64,000 nt of DNA, taken from positions 60,491,493 to 60,555,492 of the forward strand of contig NC_080575.1 of NCBI RefSeq assembly GCF_029962835.1, in the 5' to 3' direction. Source of the DNA: Magnolia sinica (Eukaryota; Streptophyta; Magnoliopsida; Magnoliales; Magnoliaceae). The notes under the pieces are model-generated. The model had not been told where the DNA came from. It ran no database searches and saw only the letters and a list, made by a program, of their open reading frames with translations. The first letter of the stretch is position 1. Every line of letters begins with the position of its first letter. Of the stretch, positions 12,048 to 22,949 are shown one piece after another. The position numbers and the translations under genes are program-made.

Positions 12048-12473
12048 AAATTTGGGGCATAGATTGGTCCTTCAAATCAGCCCGAAATTGGCAACGTCAT
12101 CTACCTGAATTTAATTTCATTTTTTTAAAGAACTATTGGGAGAAAGATATTAAATTGTTAAGTATATAAATTAAATATTTAGAAAATTAAATATATGAAT
12201 TTTGTAGTCAAATTCAGGTTACCTGATTTAAAAATTAATCAAACAGTCCGATACAACTTCTCACCAAAGAGTGGACCGTTACACCACCATAAACATGTTC
12301 CAATTTATAAATGAATGCATATTTGGAATGTTTAGAATATTCCGGATTTAATCCATATTTTTTTGGCAAAAAAATAAAATCAATTTGCACCGTTACGGCC
12401 CGTTACGCCCCCGTATCCGTATCGGTTTTAGAGGGCACCATTACGCCAACTGATACCAATATGGGATACCTTG
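12048..12473. mobile_element. Right part of hAT element (full version at 26790-28401)
   Basis: The sequence matches 27973-28401, ends in the terminal repeat GGGATACCTTG, and is followed by CTCATAAG, the target duplication seen at both ends of the unit 2 copy. The left part is absent because the CACTA-like right end lies at 12043. Subterminal CGTTACG-type motifs are visible near 12390-12450. Confidence 0.8.
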
Positions 12474-12481
12474 CTCATAAG

Positions 12482-13660
12482 GAAGTCCTATGCCCAAAAT
12501 CTCACTTTTCAAGCAGTTAATGTTCAGGCTTGACACCGCCTCATTGCACCACACTATCTTCCTCATGTTCTCCACCAACACATATGCTGCCTCATAGAAA
12601 AGGATGGTATCATTGGCAACTACAAGTGGGAAATCAAGGGTCCCGAGCTCGAAACTTCGAATCCACAGATACATGCCTCCTGGCCTTCAGTCAACATTTT
12701 GCTCTAAGCTTCAACCACCACAACAAATAAAAATGGATAATGGATCCCCCTACCATAATCCTCTCAAAGCACTAAAGAATCCTTACAGTCCAACACTGAA
12801 AACAAAAACCTATCTGACACACTCGAGCAACCAAGCCCTCCATTTCTGGCCATAGCCTAACCTCTCACGCATATAGTCCAAGAAACCCCAATCAACTTGA
12901 TCGTAGGCCGTCTCGATATCCAGCTTACACGCCACCTCCGCCGAGCCTTCCTTATGCTTAGAATCAATGCATTCATGAGCAGCAATGCATTCATGAGCAG
13001 TTAGGGCACTATTCACAATCCCCCCCCCCCAATGCACCTTGATTAACCAAGATGACTTTGGCAATTATTGCCCAAAATCTAGAAGCAAGGATTTTAGTGA
13101 AAATCTTATAGTGGCCCCCTATAAGGCTGATATGCCCGAAGTCCCTTCAAATTAACTGCGCCTTCGACCTTTGGCATAATAGCAATAAAAGAAGCTCCAA
13201 GTTCTTTCAACAGCCACACCTCTTGAAGAACTCAAAGACAGCTTACCAGATCTTTCTTCACCACACTTGGAAAAAAGCAGTCGGAAATCCACAGCTTCTT
13301 TCAATTCGTACTCGGCTACTAGATGTTCAAGAGCCCTCGCATCTATCAAGGATAGAAGATCAAACTGCAGATTGTCATTGTCCAATCTTAGCTTGATCAT
13401 CTTATCACTTTTCAGCAAGTTCTTGTAATTTTGTATGCAAAACGATGTCTCAAACTTGAGCCTTCTCCCTTGGAATATTTGCTTGCTTCTCTCAAGCCAA
13501 ATGACCCACACCGTGATTTGACACACCATCTTGTATAGAAACTTTTCCTACATTACTCCAGGCCATAGACGACCATCCAAAAACCAGCTCAGTTACCTTA
13601 TTTAGCATTACCCGGGCGATGCCAAACTTCTACAACACTAGAGTCCAAAACAAGGAGATT
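12482..13660 (-). mobile_element. L1-type LINE fragments (reverse transcriptase and ORF2 tail), unit 1
   Basis: Minus-strand frames read SFFIAIIPK-like sequence near 13170-13200, then CKLDIETAYDQVDWGFLDYM with LLECVR at about 12813-12930, then ANDTILFYEA and KSEILGIGLPYE at about 12485-12620. These correspond to the IPK, AYDxVDW and (F/Y)ADD regions of plant L1 reverse transcriptase, with the active-site motif decayed to VANDT. A WVIWLERSKQIFQG tail motif lies upstream at about 13450-13520, so fragments are out of normal order. In-frame stops and frameshifts are present, so it is inactive. Confidence 0.8.
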
Positions 13661-13689
13661 GTTTCAACCCATATATTGCCATCTTCAAC

Positions 13690-14045
13690 CTACAAACCTT
13701 ATCTAACTCCCTGAGCAACAAACCTAAGTGGTCTCTCAATATGTGTCTCTTCCATGAGATCTCCATGTACAAACACATTTTTAACATCAAGCTGAAAAAA
13801 TCGCAAACTATAATTAATGGCCACAGAGATTATAACACAGATGGCAATGTGTTTAGCAACAGGGAAAAAAGTATCTGTGTAGTCCAGGCCAAGAGTCGGA
13901 ATATAATGTTTAGCAACCAAACGAGCTTATCAACCTTTCCACAATACCATCAAGCTGAAATCCATAGCACGCTTGCATCCATCTCTACTGGGATAGGAAT
14001 AGGAGACTTCAATACAGGACTGAGAATTTTCCAACTCAATATATA
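13690..14045 (-). mobile_element. Ty1/copia reverse transcriptase remnant, unit 1
   Basis: The minus-strand frame shows GLDYTDTFFPVAKHIAICVI and FFQLDVKNVFVHGDLMEETH, the typical copia RT N-terminal motifs. It is a short broken fossil with no LTRs attached. It abuts L1 fragments on one side and a (TA)n tract on the other. Confidence 0.8.
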
Positions 14046-14117
14046 ACACACCACACAGGCATAAATATTACATACCGGACCCTACCCGACCACATTGCAT
14101 AGCAAACGGTCTCCAAG

Positions 14118-14118
<1 letters not shown>

Positions 14119-14151
<33 letters not shown>
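14119..14151. repeat. (TA)n microsatellite
   Basis: About 16 TA units. The duplicate in unit 2 (31398-31450) is much longer. Confidence 0.95.
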
Positions 14152-14155
<4 letters not shown>

Positions 14156-14537
14156 AAAATCCCAAAATAAACCATAAATGTTCATCGGAAATGAAAAATA
14201 ATTCATTAGCAGATATTAAGGGGCAAGAAAATACCTCTATCAAGCTCAAGAAGAGATCCAATCAATCAGAAAACTGAATCTTTAAGCTCCGTAGTTATAG
14301 AGATGAGAAAAGGGGAAAATCTGTTTTTTTTTTCTTCGTTTCAGCTCCAATGCTCTTGAAAATACGGCAAATGGAACTTCTTGCAGGATCGATTGATCGG
14401 CCAAAATCTCCTCTTCAATGGCTTTGCAGATCGAAAGAACCGGAAAATTGCATTTGGGGCCAGAGGTGTGAGCGCGTCGAGCTTTCGAAACCCTTAAAAT
14501 TTTGTGAGAGTGGATTACGTGCGGCACCGGCCTTACC

Positions 14538-15318
14538 TAACACGGTGCGGCCCTGAGCGTGGGCCCACCTTGATGTATGTCTAGTATATCTACGCCGTCT
14601 ATCCATTTTTCCAGATCATTGATCATGAGATAAAAAATGAAGCAGGTCCAAATCTTTGGTGGACCACGCTATAGGAAACAGCGGTGATTAACCATTAAAA
14701 ATATCTGTGGGCCATAAAAATTTTAGATCAATCTAATATTTGTTTTTTCCCTTCATCCAGGTCGGTGTGACCTAATCAAAAAGTGGGATGGAAAATAAAA
14801 ATTACGGTAGGCCCTGGAAACATTTAGGGCCTGTTTGGCCGAGCAGATCCCATGGTATTAGGAGGGATGGGATCGATTTTAAGGTAATGATAGTGGTGTT
14901 AGTGGATTGTCTTAAGATCCGTGGGATTGCTTATGTCTAGGTATGATTGGCACGCCGTGCATATCCCGGGATTTTACATTCCAATCCATCCAACCAAGGG
15001 ATGGGATCAATTTTAAGGTAATGATGGTGATGTCAGTGGATTGTCTTAAGATCCATGGGATTGCTCATATCCCGGGACAAGTTCACCAGATCTGTTTGGC
15101 TCGTCATGCCTATCCCAGGATATTGCCGATCCCATCCCTCCTAATACCGTGGGATCTGCCTGGCCAAACAGGCCCTAATGGTCCTTTTCAATCCCACTGT
15201 TTGCTGCAGTGTGATCCACCTGAGATTTAGATTTACTTCAGTTTTTATCGCATTCCCTCGAATGATATGGAAAGATGGACGGATAGCATAGATATACTGC
15301 ATATCCATCAAGGTTGCC
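14538..15318. mobile_element. Fold-back GGGCCCACC repeat with nested Tourist-like MITE
   Basis: The left arm runs from GTGGGCCCACCTTGATGTATG through a GTCTATCCATTTTTCC segment. The right arm, from about 15176, carries the complement around GTGTGATCCACCTGAGATTT and GATGGACGGATAGC. The arms would pair into a long hairpin. The element has no coding capacity and is interrupted at 14827-15175 by another MITE. Many relatives occur in the window. Confidence 0.7.
14827..15175. mobile_element. Tourist-like (PIF/Harbinger) MITE, unit 1
   Basis: Terminal repeats are GGGCCTGTTTGGCC and GGCCAAACAGGCCC. The left flank is TTA. The right flank here reads TAA, but the unit 2 copy (32129-32477) is flanked by TTA on both sides, giving the 3-bp target duplication of Tourist elements. 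The interior contains an imperfect direct repeat of about 125 bases around TTTTAAGGTAATGAT. Confidence 0.82.
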
Positions 15319-15404
15319 CCCCTCCCCCCCGATCACGGCCACACCGCCTTGGGTGAGGCTGGCGACGCACCTAATCCGTTCCCTAAATTTTTAAGATGTT
15401 TTTA

Positions 15405-16043
15405 AAAGTGCCTGTTTGGGAGCTTGGATTCGGAACCCCTGAATTTGGAACCGTGGATTTCAAACCCTTTGGATTTTGAAATCATCCTGTTATGTTTGGC
15501 ACCCTGAATTCAGGAATCCATGCATTCAGAAATCTGCATGGTATATTTATAGGGATTTGAATTTAATTGCTAAATCAATTTTAGTATCTTTAATTAGTGT
15601 AGTTATGTAATGTTTGACACAATGGTTGTAATAAGCCCATTGAAATATATACATTGTTCGAAAATGGTGAATTCGAAGTCTTGGATAGGCCACAAGCACA
15701 AGATCACATCGGAGTAACTAACCAATAATTTTTAACCGTTGATTTACATGGACAATGTTTGAACGGCACAGATTATCATATTAAAGTAATTATAGTGATG
15801 CAATTGATAATCTAATTGTTTTGGGATATCATCGCTGGGTCGTGTGCCCAATAGATTAATAGTCTAGTGACACATGGTACACATGCAACTCTTGAAAAGA
15901 TTTTACCCGTAATCCAAGCTTTCATCTTGGATTTCAAACCCTCTCTTTAAGGGGATTGAAACCCTTTGGATTTAAAAATTAAAACTCTCAGTTATTTTAT
16001 TGTGCTAAACATATCAGGGGATTTGAAATCCCCTTCAAACCCC
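15405..16043. mobile_element. MITE-like repeat, family D
   Basis: It starts at TGCCTGTTTGGGAGCTTGGA, and both ends are rich in GGATTTCAAACCC and its complement, suggesting inverted ends. Copies occur at about 32640-33240 and, in opposite orientation and truncated, at 59770-60176. No coding frame or clean target duplication was seen. Confidence 0.55.
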
Positions 16044-16367
16044 CCCCCCCCCCCCCCAAAAAAAAAAAGAAGCATAGTGAGCCCATGGGCTATGCGCAGA
16101 AGCATGGCGGAGCTGAAGAATGATGGTTATGTCATAGGGGAAGATGATTAGGATCAAATAAAATTTTAATCATTTAAACATAATTGCTTAACTTCAAGCA
16201 ATGTGTAAATTAAACTAAGTAAAGCAATTTAACATAAAGGCTTCCAAGCCATTAGTGGGTCCAATTACATAAACTAAAAATGATTTGACATTCATGCAAC
16301 TAATTTATAAATGATAATCACAAGCGCACAAAGCAAATCCAACCAGAAAACAATCTGCATTTATGTG

Positions 16368-16371
<4 letters not shown>

Positions 16372-16400
<29 letters not shown>
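16372..16400. repeat. (TA)n microsatellite
   Basis: About 14 TA units. The unit 2 duplicate at 33570-33650 is roughly three times longer. Confidence 0.95.
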
Positions 16401-16403
<3 letters not shown>

Positions 16404-17357
16404 TGAGACCCATAAATGAAATGAAATGATGTTATAGTGTGGTGGGATCCATAAATGTCAGGGGTAAATGTTAAATGTAAGGTGAGCTACACTTTCTTTA
16501 ACCACATTTTAATAGGCCCCACTATATGTATACTAATATATATTTTTTGTGACATTTGAGAAAAAGTTCTGAAAACTCTTAGAACCTCACTATATGATGG
16601 ACCACAAGAGGTAATAATTATTTATGTGGGCCCTTCCATGGTCTATATAGAGGGAATGATTATTTATTTGGGGATGGATTTTTCGAACATGTGAGAGAGG
16701 CATGGAACTTATTAGAAGCACTTGCCCGTCTCTTAAAATGGGGGCCTTTTGGGTCATATATGTACTAATATACAAGTGTGATATAAAATGCACAATTGAC
16801 TTGGATTGAAATTACATTTTTCCCCTTTAACTTGAACCGTAATAACTTGAGATTTCCATTTAAATTTTATTTCTCCATTTTATTTTTACACATTTTATAT
16901 ATTTAAGTGAGCATGGACACAAAACTATCATATGAGTTAGACATGGGCAACGCTTTAGTTGGTTTTTTTTTTTTATTATTTCTATTGGATGTAGGTTCTA
17001 CTTGGGCTAACTTGGAGGATTTTGGGCTAGGATTGGGCAGCATAAAGCTAACCCTTTAACAGCTCTAACTACTTTACACTAAGTGATAAGACTATGTTAG
17101 TGCAATGATTTTTACATCTTGTTTGTCAATCACATGAGTCCATATGTCAAGTAGTCGATTGAGCCCTTAGAAGCTGAAGAACAAAGAATTAAGAGAACAC
17201 GAGCATGAAGGAGCAAAGAACATGTAAATGAGATGCCTTGGTGACCCTAACCCTTGACCCAAAACAACCCCCGGAATCTCTAGATGATTCTTAGCCTTAT
17301 CGGTAAACTTTTTTAATCATCTCTTAGCCTTAAAAGCTTAATTGAAACATGATAAGT
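16401..17357. other. Non-coding DNA, nothing recognised
   Basis: This AT-rich stretch is duplicated at about 33651-34614. It holds only short open frames without domain similarity, and no structural RNA or element ends that I can define. Confidence 0.5.
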
Positions 17358-18640
17358 AAGGTTGTTAGAGATACAAAGCTGTTGTGAATTTATATGCCCA
17401 AAACAACAGACTTTCGAGTGGTGCTCGTTCTCATTGAGCATATGGAACCCTACAGGTAACTCATATGTCTCCAGGAAGTTATGATTTTTTATTTGAGTTT
17501 CTTAATGGCATCGAAGACCCATCGAAGGGTCCCCTCGATGCCATTGAAGACCACTCGATGGAATCGGGTAGCAGTGAGGAAACTATTTAGCAACAATTCA
17601 GCTGAAAATTCGATTTTCTTAATGTCATCAACAGAGTCATTTTCTACTTATTTTTTACTATTGAAACTCAAACTTTATATATAGGGCATTCGGTTTTTGG
17701 GCATTTGGATGAATTTTTTGTGCAACAGAAGCATAGGTGATTCCATGATCATATCCATCATCTAAAGCCTCTAAGTCCATGAGATCTAATTTATCTTTCT
17801 TGTAATTCATCACTTACAAGAGGATTTCAACTTCAATGTTGAAGATGAACTTGATCTCTACCTTATTCTAGATATTAAACTTGAACCTATAGTCAAATCC
17901 TTGTCTAAATCCTCTAGAACACCCATTTAGGTCAATCTTCTAGAATTACAATCTTTCATTAGTTATAGGAGATTCATCCAACCTCTCATCATCTTGGTCA
18001 TCTCAAATGACCACCTCATGCAAGATATTTGATCATTGGAGTTAAAGCATTGGCAACGCATCAGCATCATGATTGGGAGAGCTGGTTGAAGCACAAGAAA
18101 ACATCGATCGAGCAACACAAGAAGATACTACAAAAGGAGCTCAATTCAACAAGCAAGTTGTCATTTGTAAGAAAACATATACTCCTTCATACATATAGGA
18201 TTGAGTGTAATAGTTTAAATTGACAAATTCAATTAAGTTCTTGTGTAGGACCTTGATTCTTGTGTAGTACCTAAATCTAAGTCCTTGTGTAGGCTACCGG
18301 ACATGGGTGTGTACGTATTAGTCTTTGAGGGAGCCTCCCGGTGGGAGTAAACGTAGGTCTTTGGATTGAGTCCAAGGTTATTTGTTAGCCGATAGAAAAT
18401 CAACTCAAATCTCTTATGGGAGCATCTGGCAGGAGTGTGCGCTTGGTAGGTTATTGTGTAGGACCGAGGTTTGTAGCGAGCTTATAAAAAGCTACATAAG
18501 TTTTTGAGGGAACGGTCATTACGTAGAATTGTAAAGGTTAGAGGTGAACCTGATTTTAAACCTCTGATAGTAAAATTAGGTACATACATGGGTTGAGTCC
18601 CACTTTCGTATATAATCATTTTAATGGTTTAAAGTAAGCC
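17358..18640. mobile_element. LTR-like stretch, possibly Ty1/copia
   Basis: The stretch has a TATA-like CTTTATATATAGGGC near 17674. A later run, around GAGGGAGCCTCCCGGTGGGA, is followed by AAACGTAGGTC, wording that recalls copia LTR R/U5 regions. Copies occur in A1 (from the left edge) and A3. Exact ends, target duplication, primer site and internal region were not found, so family and limits are uncertain. Confidence 0.3.
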
Positions 18641-20990
18641 TTTGTGCATCTATAGTTAGATTTGAATATCAAATTAAGGTGTAAAGATCATGAATGAAAG
18701 TGAATGGTTCATCGTCGGTCACCAATCAGTCCCTATGTGTGATCACTGATTTATTTATTTTTTTAATTTTATTTTATTTTATTTAAAGCAAGTGTTTGGT
18801 TATCTTAAGTTACAAGTTATTCCCCAAGTGTTTGATCTCTTCTTTTCTTTTTAATATAGATACCAAGAATGACATTAAGGGTAGTCTTCTTCTGCCTCCA
18901 CCCTAGTGGATGAATCTTCAAATAACATCAATTAAACTTAATGGTACGAGTTATTTACATCACAATGGGCTACCTACATCAATAGAAGTATTTCTTACCA
19001 GAATTATTTCATACAACACAACACTTTGGGATCCCCCACCAAAGTTTCCAAATGGCCAAATTTCACTTCGTTTTGGCGTAGATGTATCAATCGAATGGAT
19101 TGGATGACATGTACACAACATGATGGCCCTCCATGTAGTAAAGGGTGAGAGGCCCTTCTCACATGCTCCCTGTGGTGTGGCCCACCTAAGTCATGGATTA
19201 ACATCATGGTCAAAGTGGATGTGACAAGTGTTGATAGTTTACCATGCAATTGAGTTGTTTGGGCATACCCACGTCATGTGTGCAATATCCAAGCCAACCA
19301 TCAGATGCAACCTTGTGATTTTAGTTCCAAGGTCCAAAACTCAGGCGAATCCGTCAATCAAGTGGGCCACAAATTGGGACACCGTTGGGAGGGGACACCC
19401 ACTTTTGACCGCACAGACCCACCTGAGTTGCAAAAATGGCTTGATTTTTAGCATGAACCTTCATCCAGGCCAAATGAACCCGAGGAATAGCCTAGATTTC
19501 ATATACACAGCATGGTGAGGCCCACCTAGTCGATGAGTGGCAAGCCTAATTTTTGGGCTCAGAACAAATACATCCTGGAGCCTGCCTGACAAACACACCA
19601 AATCAATAACTCCGCATCACCGGCACAAGAGGGGCATTTAGCTTGGCACATGCAGCTGCAAGTTGCACACCCCAAATACAAAAGAAGAAAATGATGATGA
19701 TGCTCAAGATTTCTAACAAATGCAAAGTTTACATATGAAATTCTTTTGTGAAACTGCTACAAATCAGATAACATAGCTCAACTCAACTCCCTCATGGATA
19801 TCAAAGCTAGGATATCAAAGACCCAGAGCTGCAGCAAAACCATGCATGTTGTATAAGATCACGCTAGGTAACAGTTCTTTGGTGGCATCATCTTGAGATT
19901 TACTACACAGTTCATTAAGGGGGGAAAAGGCATGAGACAGGGAGCAATGCTCAGCCCACGCACGTGCAGCCTACCAGAACGGCATCACGAGGGTCAAGTA
20001 ATTCCACGACCTGGCCCAAGAATCAGGTGTTGCACATTAACCAGTTGAGCTTGGGCCACAGTTACAAAACAAACTTATATCTGGAAAATTAATAATAATA
20101 ATAATAATTTGTTGGAAGAATTCCAAATTGTTTCTAACATTGTGGCCCACCTAATGCGCGGAACAAACTTGATTTTTGGTTGAGAACGTCTAGACGGTTA
20201 GACCCATTTATTGGACAGACTGGATATTGCACCAGTCTGCCATGTTGGCATGGTATATAGATGCCAAGCCATGTACACATGCATGGGACAAGCAAACCTC
20301 TGCCGTAGGTTCCTTTTAACGACGAGAATCAAAATGAGGACTGCCAAAATGCGGAATTTTAGAATACCGAGACCAACACACTAGTTAGGCTCTTATAAGT
20401 CATCCAGGGCAATGGTCTGATGGGCCCCACCAAAAATCTCCCAATGGGGAGAGTCATAACCCTCCATTCAGTGCGTTGTAGATTGTTAAAAGATGCATCA
20501 AAGGGGCATTCAACAGGAAAAAAAAAACAAACGCATACACAATGATCAGATAGATTGCTAGGGTATTAGGCACTGCAAGGAATATCAGATTGACAGTCTG
20601 CTCTGGCTCACTGAAACATGGGTTCCACTTTCATGGACCTAGTGCCCGAACCTACCATGCATATCCTATCGGAATTTAAACTTGATGAATCATTTCTTCA
20701 TCAATCATCTAATAAACCAATTCAAGAAGACAAAAATGCCCCAAACAAAACAACAAGAACGAAAAAAAAAAAAACTGCAGAATTATTCAGAGCCAAAAGA
20801 TTCAAATATCTAAATCACACGCCAAAGTAAAATTGAAAGTTTCACTCAATATGAATGAAAATCATTTCTTTTCGGGTTCATCCTCTGTCTTTAGCCCATA
20901 ACGGCGGTTGAACTTGGCAACCTGGCCAAGGCTCTGGGCAATCTGACGCCTCGCTCTAAAATGATAGACTTTACCCGTGTCATGTATTCT
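17936..20990. repeat. Tandem duplication, block A, copy 2
   Basis: Block A follows block B directly here, as at 35192, giving the order A1-X1-B1-A2-X2-B2-A3. The sequence matches 1-3053 almost base for base. After 20990 the bL31-like exon continues uninterrupted, unlike in copy 1. Confidence 0.93.
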
Positions 20991-21071
20991 AGTCATCATA
21001 ACCTGAATCAGTCTTCCACTCTGTGTCACATATGATATCCATTGCATCTGGGGGTGCAATCCTTTCCTCAT
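20862..21071 (-). CDS. Mitochondrial-type ribosomal protein bL31-like, 69 aa
   Basis: This complete small frame begins MRKGLHPQMQWISYVTQSGR and continues with GKVYHFRARRQIAQSLGQVA, KFNRRYGLK and an acidic-basic tail before TGA. The KGxHPQ start and the conserved spacing to KFNRRYG fit the bL31 family, a late-assembling protein of the large ribosomal subunit. The diverged central part, lacking zinc-binding CxxC, resembles plant mitochondrial members rather than the plastid one. The ATG was chosen because it opens the family's conserved start. Eight bases upstream a tgttcag acceptor suggests a 5' UTR intron extending into 21072 and beyond. No nearby coding partner is visible. This copy looks intact; its unit 1 duplicate is cut in half. 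Confidence 0.8.
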   Translation of the reverse strand: MRKGLHPQMQWISYVTQSGRLIQVMMTRIHDTGKVYHFRARRQIAQSLGQVAKFNRRYGLKTEDEPEKK

Positions 21072-21353
21072 CTTGAAATCTGAACAGCCACATTACAGAA
21101 ATTTAACAATGAAAATAAGAAAACTCAACAATTGCAAGATGCACGTAGTTCCACTCATCATGTAGAATGGGTTGAACAATGGCTATAAGCTCACACAAGA
21201 TACTTTAATGTCAGCTCTTTCAGCCAAAAATATAGAGGAGATTTGTACAAAAACAATTTAGGGTTTTCATTGCCGCATGTGCCAACTCTGAACAAGTCCA
21301 AGCACCCACTCGTTAGGTTGGCAGCACGTGTATGAACGAAAAATGAACACTTA

Positions 21354-21665
21354 GGGCCTGTTTGGTTTTCCAATTACAACAGTACATGGCTATAAATGGA
21401 TAATGATTATTCACTCTTGTAATTGTATGGTGACGTCACTTTCCTTGATGATTTTGCCACATTGTTTGTTTCACCTAGAATCACTGTAAAAATGGTAGTT
21501 TTATGATTTGAAAATGTAAAGATTGCAATTTACTTTACCTACTTCTACAAGTGTATTTCACTCTCGATTTACGAGCCCTAACTCCTCTTTAAACAAACAG
21601 CCAGAAATGATATGATGGCTCATTTACTTTGCATTTCATAGGAAATTGGAAAACCAAACAGGCCC
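21354..21665. mobile_element. Tourist-like (PIF/Harbinger) MITE
   Basis: Terminal repeats GGGCCTGTTTGGTTTTCCAA and TTGGAAAACCAAACAGGCCC bound 312 bases. Flanks are TTA and TTG, close to the TTA target duplication of this group. It lies in the presumed intron upstream of the bL31-like exon. It has no coding capacity. Confidence 0.82.
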
Positions 21666-21861
21666 TTGGGAGAAATGGACCAACAGTCCAAATTCAGCAT
21701 ACGTGTAGTCGACAGACCAGCCTAATCATTGGGCCAGGAAATATTTGCAGTGGGCTCTAGATGAGTGACCTAGATATTGCACATGGTACATTGGCATTTG
21801 TGCCATGAAGAAACCTTTCAACCATCTTGGCATAGTTTGCTTAAACGCTCTCTATTGGAAC

Positions 21862-22802
21862 CAGTGTTTTCAGTAGCGTACGCGTCGTAGCGTAGCGCTC
21901 CAAAAACGCTATGTAGCGTGTACAGTAGCATATATCCCCTGTAGCGCACGCTACAGGGGTCGTAGCGTACGCTACGGAAGCGTAGCGTGTATCACAGGTA
22001 GCGTGCGCTACTCTTTTTTTTTTTTTTTTTACACTACCGTAAATGGTGGTGAACTCAAACCACAGCGGTAACTTAAGTTTTTTTTTTTTTTAATTTAAAA
22101 AAAAACTATTCGAATAGTATTCGACAGCCGGCCCTAACCCGACACCCGACGCTGCTTCCTCTCCCCCTCTTCAATCTTGCAATCGAAAGGTCCTTCGAAG
22201 GGGCTTCTTTGGCCGATTGTTGGAGACTACAAGGAGCTCCATTTGGTGCAGTTTCATCAACAATGGAGAAGAAATGACAGAGAAATCGGATTTCCCCTAT
22301 TCTGGTTGCAATCGGCTATGGAGCTTGAACTTTCACATATTTCATTAATTCAATCTCATCTTGAGAGAAAAAATAGGTACGCATGTTCCTTTTTTTTTTT
22401 TTGAATTTCTTTCGATGTACAATGAAAATAACTTGGCATTTTGAGTTTTTCTTATTTTTTCCCTTTTAAAATGCCGGTTACTGTGCGTTTTTTTAATTTT
22501 TATAATTTTTTTCATTTCTTTTTCAATATCTCTGTAGATGTAGATGTTTTTTTGTGGTACGGCCCACGTGGGGCCCACTGAGGTGCGTGAAGGGGTGGAT
22601 TTGCATTGTTTTCTATGGTATGGCCCACGTGGGGCCCACTGAGGTGTGTGAAGGAGTGGATTTGCATTGTTTTTCTATGTTGTGGCCCACGTGGGGCCCA
22701 CTGAGATGCGTGAAGGGGTGGATTTGCATTATTTTCTATGGTGGGCCCATTGTGGTGTGTGTATGTGTGCATTGTTTTTTATTGTGTTATTTAATATTTA
22801 TC

Positions 22803-22833
<31 letters not shown>

Positions 22834-22941
22834 ATAAAAAAATATAAGTATTGTGTAGCTTACGCTACACGCTACACAATTTCGCCATACGCTATAGAGG
22901 GTTGAACGCTACGCAACACGCTACTGCTATTTAAAACACTG
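21862..22941. mobile_element. Non-autonomous hAT element with GTAGCG subterminal arrays
   Basis: The ends are CAGTGTTTT and AAAACACTG, flanked on both sides by the perfect 8-bp duplication ATTGGAAC (21854-21861 and 22942-22949). Within 150 bases of each end the motif GTAGCG/CGCTAC recurs many times, often as the palindrome GTAGCGTACGCTAC. The interior holds poly-T tracts and a 60-bp minisatellite but no transposase. The right 45 bases match, in reverse, the left end of the element at 28522-29855. Confidence 0.92.
22557..22750. repeat. Minisatellite, about 60-62 bp unit, three copies
   Basis: Units start GGTATGGCCCACGTGGGGCC and run through GTGAAGGGGTGGATTTGCAT. Three copies plus a partial lie inside the hAT element. 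Open frames here on both strands are a by-product of the unit length. Confidence 0.9.
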
Positions 22942-22949
22942 ATTGGAAC

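Larger units (their letters stand above)
12048..17935. repeat. Tandem duplication, block B, copy 1
   Basis: This block aligns with 27973-35191. Shared order: right part of a hAT element, L1 remains, a copia remnant, a (TA)n tract, a fold-back repeat with nested Tourist-like MITE, a second MITE, another (TA)n tract and an LTR-like stretch. It is shorter than copy 2 mainly because it lacks the hAT insertion at 28522-29855 and has shorter TA runs. It also holds about 100 bases near 15340-15440 that copy 2 lacks. Confidence 0.93.

Noticed and set aside
12960-13000. Short direct repeat GCATTCATGAGCAGCAATGC as an attachment site
   Set aside because: It is a small tandem duplication inside the L1 reverse transcriptase remnant, present in both units.
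14282-14606. Open frames at 14282-14606 and their duplicates near 31581-31908 as a gene
   Set aside because: Overlapping frames on both strands have no recognisable domain, and the right part already belongs to a fold-back repeat.
21880-22020. GTAGCGTACGCTAC palindromes as operators of a nearby gene
   Set aside because: They are the subterminal array of a hAT element with a proven 8-bp duplication, and the same array occurs in a second copy.
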